60,568 bases of DNA from Candidatus Microgenomates bacterium (lineage in GTDB: Bacteria; Patescibacteriota; Microgenomatia; UBA1406; GWC2-37-13). Each line of letters begins with the position of its first letter. Within the stretch, counting starts at the first letter, position 1. The stretch lies in NCBI GenBank assembly GCA_023245215.1, contig JAHFKS010000002.1, positions 1-60,568 on the forward strand. The letters are read 5' to 3'. Shown piece by piece: positions 16,579 to 24,645 of the stretch. The notes under the pieces are model-generated. The model worked only from the letters and a program-made list of their open reading frames with translations. It searched no databases and was not told the origin of the DNA. Both the position numbers and the translations under genes were made by a program.

Positions 16579-17323
16579 TCAAGGACAGAATTTTGTCTCC
16601 AAAAAACATAGCTGTTATAAGGCCAACGACAAGAAACGGACCAAAGGCAATTTTGCTTTTCATTTTTTTATTTTTCAAAAAAATCAATAAAATCCCAAAA
16701 AATGCGCCCGTAACAAATGAAATATATAGAGCTAAATAGCCAGCTTTCCAACCAACAAGAAAACCGATTATGGCCGATAAATAAACGTCTCCCAAACCCA
16801 TCGCCCGCTCTTTCGACAGGTCATAAATCAGGTAGATTGGACCGGCGACCATAAGTCCTGACACTAAATAAAATGCCAAGTGAGAAATTGACGGCAGCCG
16901 GAATAAAATGGAAAAAACAAACAAAGCCAGCAAAATATAGTCAGAGATTAAATGATATTTGAAGTCGGAAAAAAAAATAACGATTAAACAGGATAAAATT
17001 CCCAAAGTGGATATAGATTTAAGATTGAAGATTGAAGAATTAACAAATCTTGAATCATAAATCATGAATCCTAAGAAAACTATTCCTGTTAGGAACTCTA
17101 CCAGAGGATATTGAAAGCTCAATTTTTTATGGCAATACCGGCATTTTCCCTTCAATAAAATAAATGAAATGATTGGAATAAGATCGTACCAAGCAATCTT
17201 TTTTTTGCAGTAATCGCAGTGGGAACGCCCGGTTATCGGTTCGTCGTTGGGCAGCCTGTCGATTAAAACATTCAAGAAAGATCCAATAGTGACACCGATA
17301 AAAAATAAAAATAGGCTAGTCAT
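16568..17323 (-). CDS. pilD: Type IV prepilin peptidase / N-methyltransferase (A24)
   Basis: 251 residues and about seven TM helices. It carries the cytoplasmic zinc motif CDYCKKKIAWYDLIP plus CRYCHKKL (two CxxC pairs), and two catalytic aspartate regions (SDFKYHLISDYIL and a GLGDVYLSA loop). It cleaves and methylates type IV pilin-like precursors, so pili or competence pseudopili are expected; comEA and comEC lie 30 kb away. The segment SRFVNSSIFNLKSIS between TM helices is encoded by an AT-rich repeat (17022-17080). Translationally coupled to the M16 protease (1-nt overlap). Confidence 0.9.
   Translation of the reverse strand: MTSLFLFFIGVTIGSFLNVLIDRLPNDEPITGRSHCDYCKKKIAWYDLIPIISFILLKGKCRYCHKKLSFQYPLVEFLTGIVFLGFMIYDSRFVNSSIFNLKSISTLGILSCLIVIFFSDFKYHLISDYILLALFVFSILFRLPSISHLAFYLVSGLMVAGPIYLIYDLSKERAMGLGDVYLSAIIGFLVGWKAGYLALYISFVTGAFFGILLIFLKNKKMKSKIAFGPFLVVGLITAMFFGDKILSLIRF
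17022..17080. repeat. AT-rich GATTCAAGATTT-type repeat inside pilD
   Basis: TTTAAGATTGAAGATTG followed by CTTGAATCATAAATCATG. It belongs to the same family as the arms at 8188 and 8699 and the palindrome at 42270, and it is translated in frame within a loop of the prepilin peptidase. Confidence 0.65.
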
Positions 17324-18600
17324 TATATATTGACTACATCAGCAAATTTATCCTGGTCGCTAAACGGCCCGATCAAGGCAAAATTCAAGCCTTTGGCAAC
17401 AAAAATCTGTTCAGCCAAGATTGATACTTCTTTTGCCGTCACCCTGTCAACTTTTTCAATAATCTCTTCGGGAGTCTCCACTATATTAAGCAGCAACTTT
17501 TTATTGCCGAAAAATGAGGCGATGTTTGCCGAATCCTCAAGAGACAATAACATCCGGCCTTTTATAAGCTCTTTGGCGCGTTTTAGTTCGTCTCCGGTTA
17601 TCTCCCCCTTGATAATCTTTTTGTGCTCTTCCAGGATGGTTCTGATGGCTTCTTTTACCTTACTTAAATCATTGGTGACCCCGGCCTGGGTAACGATGTT
17701 GCCGCAGTCGTGGTAGAGCTCGGCGCCTGTCGAAATGTAATAACACAAACCCCGCCTTTCGCGGACCTGGATGAACAGCCGACTCGACATTCCTCCGCCT
17801 AATACGGCTGATAAAATATTCAGGGCGAATTTTCGGTCATCGCTAAAAGAAAAAGCCCTGAATCCGAGCGACATGTGGGCCTGTTCGGTTTTTTTATATT
17901 TAACCAGCATTTGAGGTGCCGTCTGGTTTTCATTGATTGGAATAAACTTGGACAAAGTGCCATTTTTCCAATCTTTAAACTTCTCTTCAATAATCTTCAA
18001 GTATTTTTTCGTATCCTTTAATCCTCCGGCAACAACCAATACCGAATTTTCCGGGTAGTAAAGGTTTTTGATATAGTTCGTAAATGTTGCCTTGTCAAAT
18101 GACTGGACCGTTTCTTTTGTACCGGCAATATCATAACCCAGCGGGTTACCCTTATATAAAAGCTCTTCAAAAATCTCCCCCACCTTCCTGGCTGGGGTGT
18201 CTTCATACATATTGATTTCCTCGCTGATGACTCCTTTTTCCCGCTCTATCTCTTTCTCGTCAAGCAGAGGATGCAAGACCATCTCAGAGATTACATCAAT
18301 CACGGTTGGAAAATGCTCGACCGTTGATTTTATCCAATAACCGGTGTGGTCTTTTGAAGTGAAGGCATTGAAGACTCCGCCCTTGCCTTCGATAGTCGAA
18401 GAAATCACAAAAGAGTTTGGGTATTTTTTTGTTCCTTTGAAAGCCATGTGCTCAAAAAAATGGGCGATGCCGTTGTTTTTTACGTTTTCATAGCGGCTTC
18501 CGGCGCCTATCAGAAGAAGGGTCGTCATGGTCGGAAAAGTCTTCGTATCTACCAAGACGATTCGCAGTCCGTTTTTTAAGGTAAATAATTGCGGTTTCAT
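17323..18600 (-). CDS. M16-family zinc peptidase (processing-peptidase-like)
   Basis: 425 residues, the usual single-chain length for bacterial M16B enzymes. The inverted zinc motif is HFFEHMAFKGT (HxxEH, about residue 47) with the distal Glu in EEINMYEDTPARKVGEIFEELLY. The C-terminal half keeps the R/Y substrate pocket region (SSRLFIQVRERRGLCYYIS). It probably degrades or processes small proteins. It overlaps the EamA gene stop by 4 nt and the pilD start by 1 nt, so EamA-M16-pilD form one operon. Confidence 0.9.
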   Translation of the reverse strand: MKPQLFTLKNGLRIVLVDTKTFPTMTTLLLIGAGSRYENVKNNGIAHFFEHMAFKGTKKYPNSFVISSTIEGKGGVFNAFTSKDHTGYWIKSTVEHFPTVIDVISEMVLHPLLDEKEIEREKGVISEEINMYEDTPARKVGEIFEELLYKGNPLGYDIAGTKETVQSFDKATFTNYIKNLYYPENSVLVVAGGLKDTKKYLKIIEEKFKDWKNGTLSKFIPINENQTAPQMLVKYKKTEQAHMSLGFRAFSFSDDRKFALNILSAVLGGGMSSRLFIQVRERRGLCYYISTGAELYHDCGNIVTQAGVTNDLSKVKEAIRTILEEHKKIIKGEITGDELKRAKELIKGRMLLSLEDSANIASFFGNKKLLLNIVETPEEIIEKVDRVTAKEVSILAEQIFVAKGLNFALIGPFSDQDKFADVVNI

Positions 18601-19487
18601 TTACTTATTATTATAGCGCCGATAATTATTAAAACTATGGCGAATGTCTTTAAAAAAAGAGCTTTTTTTGAAATGTCCTCTTTAAGAAATCTTGGGTAAA
18701 ACAAAGTAATTAAAGTCGAATAGATTAAAATTACCATCGGCTGCGCGCCATTTAAAGCGACGACCAGCGAGGCGGGGCCGACTCCAAGAGAAAGCGTAAA
18801 ACTGCAGTTTGCCAGAAAGCCGATAAAACTTCTAAAAAAAATGAATGAGGATAAACGGATATTCGTAAAAGTTTTTTTGGTTTCTTCCAGAACTTGCTTA
18901 TTTAACAAAAGAAGTAAGTATAACGGCAGGGCAACTGAATAACCGACTACCTGAACTGTCAGGGCGGGCCAATATACCATAGCTTGTTTTGAGAGAACGT
19001 TACCGGCCGAAGCAAATACCGCCGATATTAAAGCAAAAACATAAGCGATATTGAAACCTTTTTTGGATTTTTTTCCTTCCCAGCTCGACAAAATTGCCCC
19101 GATAACAATAAGGAAAATCGCCAACCACTTAAGAACTGACAAAGATTCTTTCAAAAAAATTACCGCCATGAGAGCATTAAAAATGGGGCTGGTAAAAAAG
19201 ATAGCAATCACCCGGGAAACTTCGCCTGTAGCCAAACCCTTCCACCAGAAAATCCACATTGCATAATAAGATAAGCTCGCCATAACAGTCCAAAATAACC
19301 CGGCATTGAGGACAAAGGTTTTTCGGATAAAAAATCCCATGATTATAAAAAAAACCAGATAAAAAATATTAAGGATAACGGCAAACGAGTAGATGCTTTT
19401 GTATTTTTTGGAAACAAAATATTTATCGAATATATTGGCGACGGAGAAAAAATTTACGGCAAAAAAAGTATAGAGAATCCACGACAT
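18597..19487 (-). CDS. EamA/DMT-family permease
   Basis: 296 residues and ten TM helices in two repeats of five (boundary near the GKKSKKGFN loop at about 140), with EamA features such as SPIFNALMAVIFLKESLSVLKWLAI and a matching second copy ending AIVLIIIGAIII. Substrate unknown; relatives export metabolites or import nucleotides and amino acids. First gene of the operon with the M16 peptidase and pilD. Confidence 0.8.
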   Translation of the reverse strand: MSWILYTFFAVNFFSVANIFDKYFVSKKYKSIYSFAVILNIFYLVFFIIMGFFIRKTFVLNAGLFWTVMASLSYYAMWIFWWKGLATGEVSRVIAIFFTSPIFNALMAVIFLKESLSVLKWLAIFLIVIGAILSSWEGKKSKKGFNIAYVFALISAVFASAGNVLSKQAMVYWPALTVQVVGYSVALPLYLLLLLNKQVLEETKKTFTNIRLSSFIFFRSFIGFLANCSFTLSLGVGPASLVVALNGAQPMVILIYSTLITLFYPRFLKEDISKKALFLKTFAIVLIIIGAIIISK

Positions 19488-19545
19488 AATCCTAAAATTA
19501 TAACAGAAAACTTGACAGAGCTTAAAAAAAAGTTAAAAATGTATT

Positions 19546-20313
19546 ATGTCCTTCTTATTAAGAAAGGTAATCGATTACGGAGTCTGGGTGGTTTTTTTTA
19601 CCATCTTCGGTTATTCGTCTCTTTTTTATGTCACCAAAGACGCAGTCCCGGGCGATAGATTGTATGGAGCTAAATTAGCTACAGAAAAAGTATTGATCGC
19701 TTCAAGCTCGATACTTAATAAACAGGTCGACTTTCAGATTAACTTTGTCGCCAGACGCTACGACGAAATTAACAAAGTGCTCGCTTCTAAATACGGATCA
19801 GAGAGTCTGAGAAGACTGGACGGACAGGTGGTAGAAACCGGAGAAACAATCGCCAATATCAAAGACCCGGAACAAAGAAAAGAAGCCGCCAGCAAATATG
19901 TCGCCCAGCTGAACTACATTTCTTCAGGTCTCGCAAATGAACAGCAAAGATTTGTACCTTCTTATCAGCCCAACCCAACTTTACCCCCTGAAATCCCAAC
20001 GCAGACAACCATTGCATATGTTTCTCCACCGCCCAGCCAAACTGAAACTATATCTAACCAAATAAATACTACCCAGGAAACTATCCAGCAAACCATTGAA
20101 AATATGAATCAAATTCAACAAAACAATTTCCCCGCCCCGACAGAAATTCCGACACCTACGACAGAACCAACCCGCGTACCAACATCTACGCCGATACCTA
20201 CACGGGAGCCGACTCCGACCAATAAACCGACCCCAACTCCCCACAATGATTTATTAAAAAACCAAGAAAATAATGGCGATAATGGAAACCATTTCGGCAG
20301 TGAAAACAAGTAA
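19546..20313 (+). CDS. DUF5667-type membrane protein with Pro/Thr-rich stalk
   Basis: 255 residues. One N-terminal TM (YGVWVVFFTIFGYSSLFYV) is followed by the DUF5667 pattern VPGDRLYGAKLATEKVLIASS and a helical region that counts off KDPEQRKEAASKYVAQL. A long, low-complexity stalk of PTP/PTTEPT repeats runs to the C-terminus. It resembles domains of extracytoplasmic regulators in CPR and actinobacteria, but no sigma or anti-sigma domain is attached here. Function unknown; a surface-exposed or wall-spanning protein is likely. Confidence 0.65.
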   Translation: MSFLLRKVIDYGVWVVFFTIFGYSSLFYVTKDAVPGDRLYGAKLATEKVLIASSSILNKQVDFQINFVARRYDEINKVLASKYGSESLRRLDGQVVETGETIANIKDPEQRKEAASKYVAQLNYISSGLANEQQRFVPSYQPNPTLPPEIPTQTTIAYVSPPPSQTETISNQINTTQETIQQTIENMNQIQQNNFPAPTEIPTPTTEPTRVPTSTPIPTREPTPTNKPTPTPHNDLLKNQENNGDNGNHFGSENK

Positions 20314-20359
20314 ATCATTGTATAATTGCTCCTAAACTGATAAAATTATTTGTTAAATT

Positions 20360-20432
20360 GGGTCCGTAGCTCAACTGGTAGAGCAGTAGCCTTTTAAGCT
20401 ATTGGTTTCGGGTTCGAGTCCCGACGGACTCA
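20360..20432 (+). tRNA. tRNA-Lys (TTT)
   Basis: A 73-nt cloverleaf: acceptor GGGTCCG pairs with CGGACTC (one G-U pair), the D-arm is in the AGCTCAACTGGTAGAGC region, the anticodon loop CTTTTAA has anticodon TTT, and the T-arm is CGGGTTCGAGTCCCG. The 3' CCA is not encoded. A TATAAT box lies about 37 nt upstream. The CDF gene ATG follows after one base. Confidence 0.95.
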
Positions 20433-20433
20433 C

Positions 20434-21333
20434 ATGTCCCCTTCTCTTTCCAAATACGCCTGGTTGTCAATAGCAGCCGCGATTTTAACCATCGCTATAA
20501 AAAGTTTTGCTTTTTTTCTCACCGGATCAGTCGGCCTTCTGTCAGATGCAGTTGAATCAATCGTCAATCTGGCCGCCGCAATTATAGCTCTCTTCATGAT
20601 CAGATTGGCGGAAAAACCCCCGGACGAAGAACACCTTTACGGCCATTCAAAAGCTGAATATTTTTCCTCTTTTCTTGAAGGTGCTTTTATTTTTATCGCT
20701 GCTTTTGCCATTATCTATTCGGCGATCATCAGGATAATCCATCCCAAGGCTATTGAACAAGCTTATTTAGGCTTGGTTTTTTCCGGCCTGGCATCGGTGA
20801 TCAACTATGTTGTTTCTATAAAATTAATCAAAACCGGAAAACAACACCGCTCCATAACTCTTGAGGCTGACGGCCACCATTTGATGACCGACGTCCTAAC
20901 TTCGATTGGTGTAATTATCGCTGTTTTTATCGTTGCTGTAACTAATCTGCAGATTCTCGACCCTCTAATTGCCATTGCCGTCGCCGCCAATATTCTTATC
21001 ACCGGTTTCACCCTTGTCAGCAGATCGGTCAACGGACTCTTAGACAGGGCGATTCCCCAAGAAGAATTGACGATAATAAATAATATTTTAAAAAAATACG
21101 AACGTAAGGGTTTTTCGTTTCATGGTTTAAGAACACGCCAATCAGCCCAAAGAAGATTCGTCACTTTACACGTTCTCGTCCCTGGCCGCTGGTCGACGCA
21201 AAAAGGCCACGACCTTTTGGAAAAGATAGAAAAAGATATCAGGGACGAACTGCCAAAAACCACCATCACCACCCACCTTGAACCGGTTGAAGACCCTGTC
21301 TCCAAAGAAGACATTTCAATTGAAAGAAAATAA
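20434..21333 (+). CDS. Cation diffusion facilitator (Zn/Fe/Mn efflux)
   Basis: 299 residues: six TM helices, then a cytoplasmic ferredoxin-like domain. Metal site residues are recognisable in TM2 ([10 protein letters not shown]) and TM5 ([12 protein letters not shown]), together with a conserved cytoplasmic loop [13 protein letters not shown]. It exports divalent cations in exchange for protons; the metal cannot be told from sequence. The ATG lies one base after the tRNA-Lys discriminator base, leaving no room for a ribosome binding site. Because the first residues ([18 protein letters not shown]) belong to the conserved TM1, a later start is unlikely. Confidence 0.9.
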   Translation: MSPSLSKYAWLSIAAAILTIAIKSFAFFLTGSVGLLSDAVESIVNLAAAIIALFMIRLAEKPPDEEHLYGHSKAEYFSSFLEGAFIFIAAFAIIYSAIIRIIHPKAIEQAYLGLVFSGLASVINYVVSIKLIKTGKQHRSITLEADGHHLMTDVLTSIGVIIAVFIVAVTNLQILDPLIAIAVAANILITGFTLVSRSVNGLLDRAIPQEELTIINNILKKYERKGFSFHGLRTRQSAQRRFVTLHVLVPGRWSTQKGHDLLEKIEKDIRDELPKTTITTHLEPVEDPVSKEDISIERK

Positions 21334-21358
21334 TACTAGAGCCTGCTAACGGTTCATC

Positions 21359-21387
21359 TTGACTAAATTAGAATATAATAGTAATAT
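21359..21387 (+). promoter_or_regulatory. Promoter for the small gene at 21395
   Basis: TTGACT at 21359-21364, a 17-nt spacer and TAATAT at 21382-21387; the ATG follows 7 nt later. Confidence 0.45.
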
Positions 21388-21394
21388 TTCTAGC

Positions 21395-21646
21395 ATGTTC
21401 CGTGAGAGATTTACACTTCATTCAGAGAAAAGAACCAGATTTATTCCTTTTTCTGGAATTGCATTTGCCATCATCAGTCTTGACGATGTATTACTTGATC
21501 TTGCAGAAAAATTTCCTGAAATAAAGAATAAAGTTAAAGCTGCAATTCCAAAAAAAATTAAATTAGTATCCGATTTCTACAGCAATACCCTTCATCGTGT
21601 TCAGGCAGATTTCCACAAATTTCTCAATCGGAAGATTCAATCCTGA
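21395..21646 (+). CDS. Small hypothetical protein, convergent overlap with HD gene
   Basis: 83 residues starting MFRERFTLHSEKRTRF, then a hydrophobic stretch (GIAFAIISLDDVLLDLA) and a Lys-rich helix. I do not recognise a family. The frame could be opened further up at TTG 21359, but that codon is part of the -35 box. The promoter and leaderless arrangement match many genes here, which is the main support. Its last 84 nt are antisense to the end of the HD protein gene. Confidence 0.4.
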   Translation: MFRERFTLHSEKRTRFIPFSGIAFAIISLDDVLLDLAEKFPEIKNKVKAAIPKKIKLVSDFYSNTLHRVQADFHKFLNRKIQS

Positions 21647-22153
21647 TGGATCAGCGCATTTTTTAATGTCTTCCCTTCGGGTTCCAGCAGCGAATCTTGG
21701 TTCTTTCAAAAGCCTTTTTACCACTGATGATAGTTTAACGTCTGCTAATTTTTTGCTTGGATAAACTAAAGTTACGGCCGTAATTAATCCTGTTAGACTG
21801 TCAGCACAGAATATCGACCACTCAGCTTTAGTTTTTATCTGGTAGCCTGTTAAATCAGGAGCGTGTGCTTTTATCAAATTATGAACTGTTTCAGAGATCG
21901 TTAATCCGTATTTTGCCAACGCCTCAAGAGTTTTCTGAGGATGGGTCGGCTTGAATTCACCTGAATAATCAATGTCGTGCAGGAGTCCCGCCAGCATCCA
22001 GTCTTCTTTTTTTGGTTCGGTATCGGTTAGCCCGCCGTTCGCTGATAAATAATCGTACAAACCCCCCATACAGGCTTCAAGAGCCAAAGAATGGTTAAAG
22101 ACATTCGGCTCCAACTGTTTTTTTGCCGCGTCAACATACTTTTGTCTATCCAT
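21563..22153 (-). CDS. HD-domain phosphohydrolase-like protein
   Basis: 196 residues with HD-superfamily metal ligands: an early His in NHSLALEA, the HD pair in LAGLLHDIDYSGEF, and later His residues in HNLIKAHAP, plus an Asp in FCADSLTGLI. Such proteins hydrolyse nucleotides or phosphoesters; the substrate is not evident. It starts 5 nt after the leuS stop, so it is co-transcribed with leuS and the NadM-PPAT-DUF359 fusion. Confidence 0.8.
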   Translation of the reverse strand: MDRQKYVDAAKKQLEPNVFNHSLALEACMGGLYDYLSANGGLTDTEPKKEDWMLAGLLHDIDYSGEFKPTHPQKTLEALAKYGLTISETVHNLIKAHAPDLTGYQIKTKAEWSIFCADSLTGLITAVTLVYPSKKLADVKLSSVVKRLLKEPRFAAGTRREDIKKCADPSGLNLPIEKFVEICLNTMKGIAVEIGY

Positions 22154-22158
22154 ATTTT

Positions 22159-24627
22159 TTAAATAATAAAATTTATAATTTTACCTGGAATATAAACGGT
22201 TTTTTTCACCTTACCGGTAATGAATTTCTTGACTTTTTCACTTTTAAAAGCTAATTTTTCTATTTCTTTTTGACTTTTGACTTTTGACTTTTGACTTTTT
22301 ATGGTGTCTCGGAACTTGCCGTTGACCTGAACCGGAATAATTATTTCCTCCTCAATTATTTCATCTCCGACTTTCGGCCAGGTTGATAAATGAATTGAGT
22401 TTTTTTCTCCAAAAAATGAATCCCAAAGCTCTTCGGTCAAAAAAGGCGCAAAAGGAGCCAATACTTGTAAAAACTTCTTGGCATTTTCTTTTTCTAAACC
22501 GTTGGGGTTTTTTTCCCAATAGTTTAAAAATTCCATCATGGCGGCAATCGAAGTATTGAATTTTACTTGCGGAATATCTGACGTAATTTTTTTAATGGTT
22601 TTAAAAAGTTTCGAGACTAATTTAGTATCTTCTTTTTGATCTTTGATATTTGAGTTTCGATCTTGTTTTTGATATAACTCCCAGATTCTTTTCACAAACC
22701 GGTAGCTTCCCTGCAAAGCTTTAGTCGACCAGGGAATCTCGGTATTAAAAGGGGCCATAAACATTTCATAAATCCGCAAAGCGTCGGCTCCGTATTCGGA
22801 AACCACGTCGTCGGGATTGATGACATTTCCGAAAGACTTGCTCATTTTTCTATGATCTTCTGCCAGTATCATACCTTGGTTGCGCAGCTTCAAAAATGGT
22901 TCTTTAAAATCCAAAAGCTTCAAATCATACAAAGCTTTTACCCAGAAACGGGAATATAATAAATGTAAAACTGCATGCTCGGCTCCCCCCAAATACCAAT
23001 CTACCGGTAACCAGTTACCGGAATTTTCAATTTGCAATTTCCAATTTTCAATGGAAGAATTGTCTTTTTGATCTTTGGTATTTGATTTTTGAATTTGAGC
23101 GAAGCGAATAAAATACCAGCAGCTGCCGGCCCAGTTGGGCATCGTATCGGTCTCTCTTTTGGCCGGGCCGTGACAGTTCGGGCATTCAGTATTTACCCAA
23201 TCTTTGACTGTTGCAAGCGGTGACTCTCCGGTTGAAGTCGGCTCGTATGATTTAATGTAAGGCAATTTTAAAGGCAGTTCGCCTTCGGCAACCGGCTGCC
23301 ACTGGCATTTTTTACAGTAAATCATCGGTATTGGTTCTCCCCAGTATCTTTGCCTGGAAAAAATCCAATCACGCAAGTGATAAGAAGTGATTCTTTTCCC
23401 GAGTTTTTTTTCTTCAAACCAGTCCATGATTTTCTTGGTCGCTTGATGAATATCCAAACCATTCAAAAATTCGGAATTAATCATGATTCCTTCTTTTTCC
23501 TGAACCTGTTCAATCCTGGTGATCGGAGATTTATCACCGTCGGATCCCACTACAACCCGAATAATATCAATCCCAAACTCCTTTGCAAATTCAAAGTCGC
23601 GGATATCGTGCCCGGGAACGCCGACAACTGCTCCGGTACCGAAACTGGCCAGGACAAAGTCAGAAACCCAGACTGGCATTTCCTTTCCGTTTAAATTGTT
23701 AATAGCATAAAAACCAGTGAAAACGCCGGTTTTTTTCTTGCCTTCGGCCAACCGTTCTATCTCGGATTTAGAAGCAGCTTCTTTGACATATTTTTTTACA
23801 TCTTCTTTTTGGATTTTTTTTACGAATTCGTGCTCCGGAGCCAAAACAATGAAAGTTGCCCCGAAATTGGTATCCGGCCGCGTCGTGAAACAGGTAATGA
23901 TTTCTTTGCTCCCTTTGACTTTGTAATCAATATTTATTCCTTGTTTTTTTCCTATCCAGTTCCTCTGCATTGCCAAGATCCCTTCGGGCCAGTCCAATCC
24001 TTTTAAATCTTCCAATAATCTGTCGGCATATTTTGTGATTTTAAAAATCCATTGCGGCAGGTCTTTTTTCGTAATTTTATTGCCGCACCGCTCGTGAGTA
24101 CCGTCCGCCAACACCTCTTCCTCGGCGAGACCGGTTTTACAGACAGGGCAGTAGTTTATCGGCGTATTTTTTTTGTACAAAAGACCCATTTTATAAAATT
24201 GGATAAAAAGCCATTGGGTCCATTTGTAGTAGGCCGGGTCAGTAGTCGTAAACTCGCGGTCCCAGTCGTAGGAAAATCCCAAAGACTTCATCTGCTTTTT
24301 AAAAGTAGCAATGTGCTCCGGCACCATATCCATCGGGTTTTTTTTGGCTTTGACAGCGGCGTTCTCTGCCGGAAGTCCAAATGCATCCCAACCCATCGGA
24401 TGAAGAACTGCGCGTCCGTTCATACGGTAGTAGCGGGCAACCACATCTGTGCCTGTATAATTACGGACGTGACCTACGTGCAGGCCGGCGCCTGAAGGAT
24501 AAGGAAACATCGCCAAGATATAAGATTTATTGGTCTTATTAGACTCATTGGACTTATACGTTTTATTTTTTTCCCAGTTTTCCACCCATTTTTTTTCAAA
24601 CTCATTGGGTTGATATTTTCTATTCAT
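22159..24627 (-). CDS. leuS: Leucyl-tRNA synthetase
   Basis: 822 residues. HIGH-type motif PYPSGAGLHVGHVRNY (about 43-58), CP1 editing domain (TTRPDTNFGATFIVLAPEH through GTGAVVGVPGHDIRDFEFA), the WYLGGAEHAVLHLLYSRF region, and KMSKS in HRKMSKSFGNVINPDD. It charges tRNA-Leu and edits mischarged tRNA. Three surface segments look inserted and come from AT-rich repeats: QIQKSNTKDQKDNSS and neighbours (23022-23098), DRNSNIKDQKEDTK (22630-22672) and KSQKSKVKSQKEIEK near the C-terminus (22263-22302). The enzyme otherwise appears complete. It follows the fusion gene by 18 nt. Confidence 0.97.
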   Translation of the reverse strand: MNRKYQPNEFEKKWVENWEKNKTYKSNESNKTNKSYILAMFPYPSGAGLHVGHVRNYTGTDVVARYYRMNGRAVLHPMGWDAFGLPAENAAVKAKKNPMDMVPEHIATFKKQMKSLGFSYDWDREFTTTDPAYYKWTQWLFIQFYKMGLLYKKNTPINYCPVCKTGLAEEEVLADGTHERCGNKITKKDLPQWIFKITKYADRLLEDLKGLDWPEGILAMQRNWIGKKQGINIDYKVKGSKEIITCFTTRPDTNFGATFIVLAPEHEFVKKIQKEDVKKYVKEAASKSEIERLAEGKKKTGVFTGFYAINNLNGKEMPVWVSDFVLASFGTGAVVGVPGHDIRDFEFAKEFGIDIIRVVVGSDGDKSPITRIEQVQEKEGIMINSEFLNGLDIHQATKKIMDWFEEKKLGKRITSYHLRDWIFSRQRYWGEPIPMIYCKKCQWQPVAEGELPLKLPYIKSYEPTSTGESPLATVKDWVNTECPNCHGPAKRETDTMPNWAGSCWYFIRFAQIQKSNTKDQKDNSSIENWKLQIENSGNWLPVDWYLGGAEHAVLHLLYSRFWVKALYDLKLLDFKEPFLKLRNQGMILAEDHRKMSKSFGNVINPDDVVSEYGADALRIYEMFMAPFNTEIPWSTKALQGSYRFVKRIWELYQKQDRNSNIKDQKEDTKLVSKLFKTIKKITSDIPQVKFNTSIAAMMEFLNYWEKNPNGLEKENAKKFLQVLAPFAPFLTEELWDSFFGEKNSIHLSTWPKVGDEIIEEEIIIPVQVNGKFRDTIKSQKSKVKSQKEIEKLAFKSEKVKKFITGKVKKTVYIPGKIINFII
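22263..22302. repeat. GACTTTT-type tandem repeat in leuS
   Basis: Four copies of TTTTGACTTTTGACT-like units encode KSQKSKVKSQKE in frame near the LeuRS C-terminus. Confidence 0.6.
22630..23098. repeat. Two AT-rich repeat insertions in leuS (22630-22672 and 23022-23098)
   Basis: TTTTTGATCTTTGATATTTGA and AATTTGCAATTTCCAATTTTC-type units encode Lys/Gln/Asn-rich in-frame inserts. The intervening sequence is ordinary leuS. Confidence 0.55.
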
Positions 24628-24645
24628 AAAAGAAATGATATCAAA

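Noticed and set aside
20120-20250. The ACACCTACGACAGAACC-like Pro/Thr repeats as regulatory tandem repeats or CRISPR
   Set aside because: They are coding PT-rich stalk sequence without regular spacers; the similar region at 31680-31850 is of the same kind.
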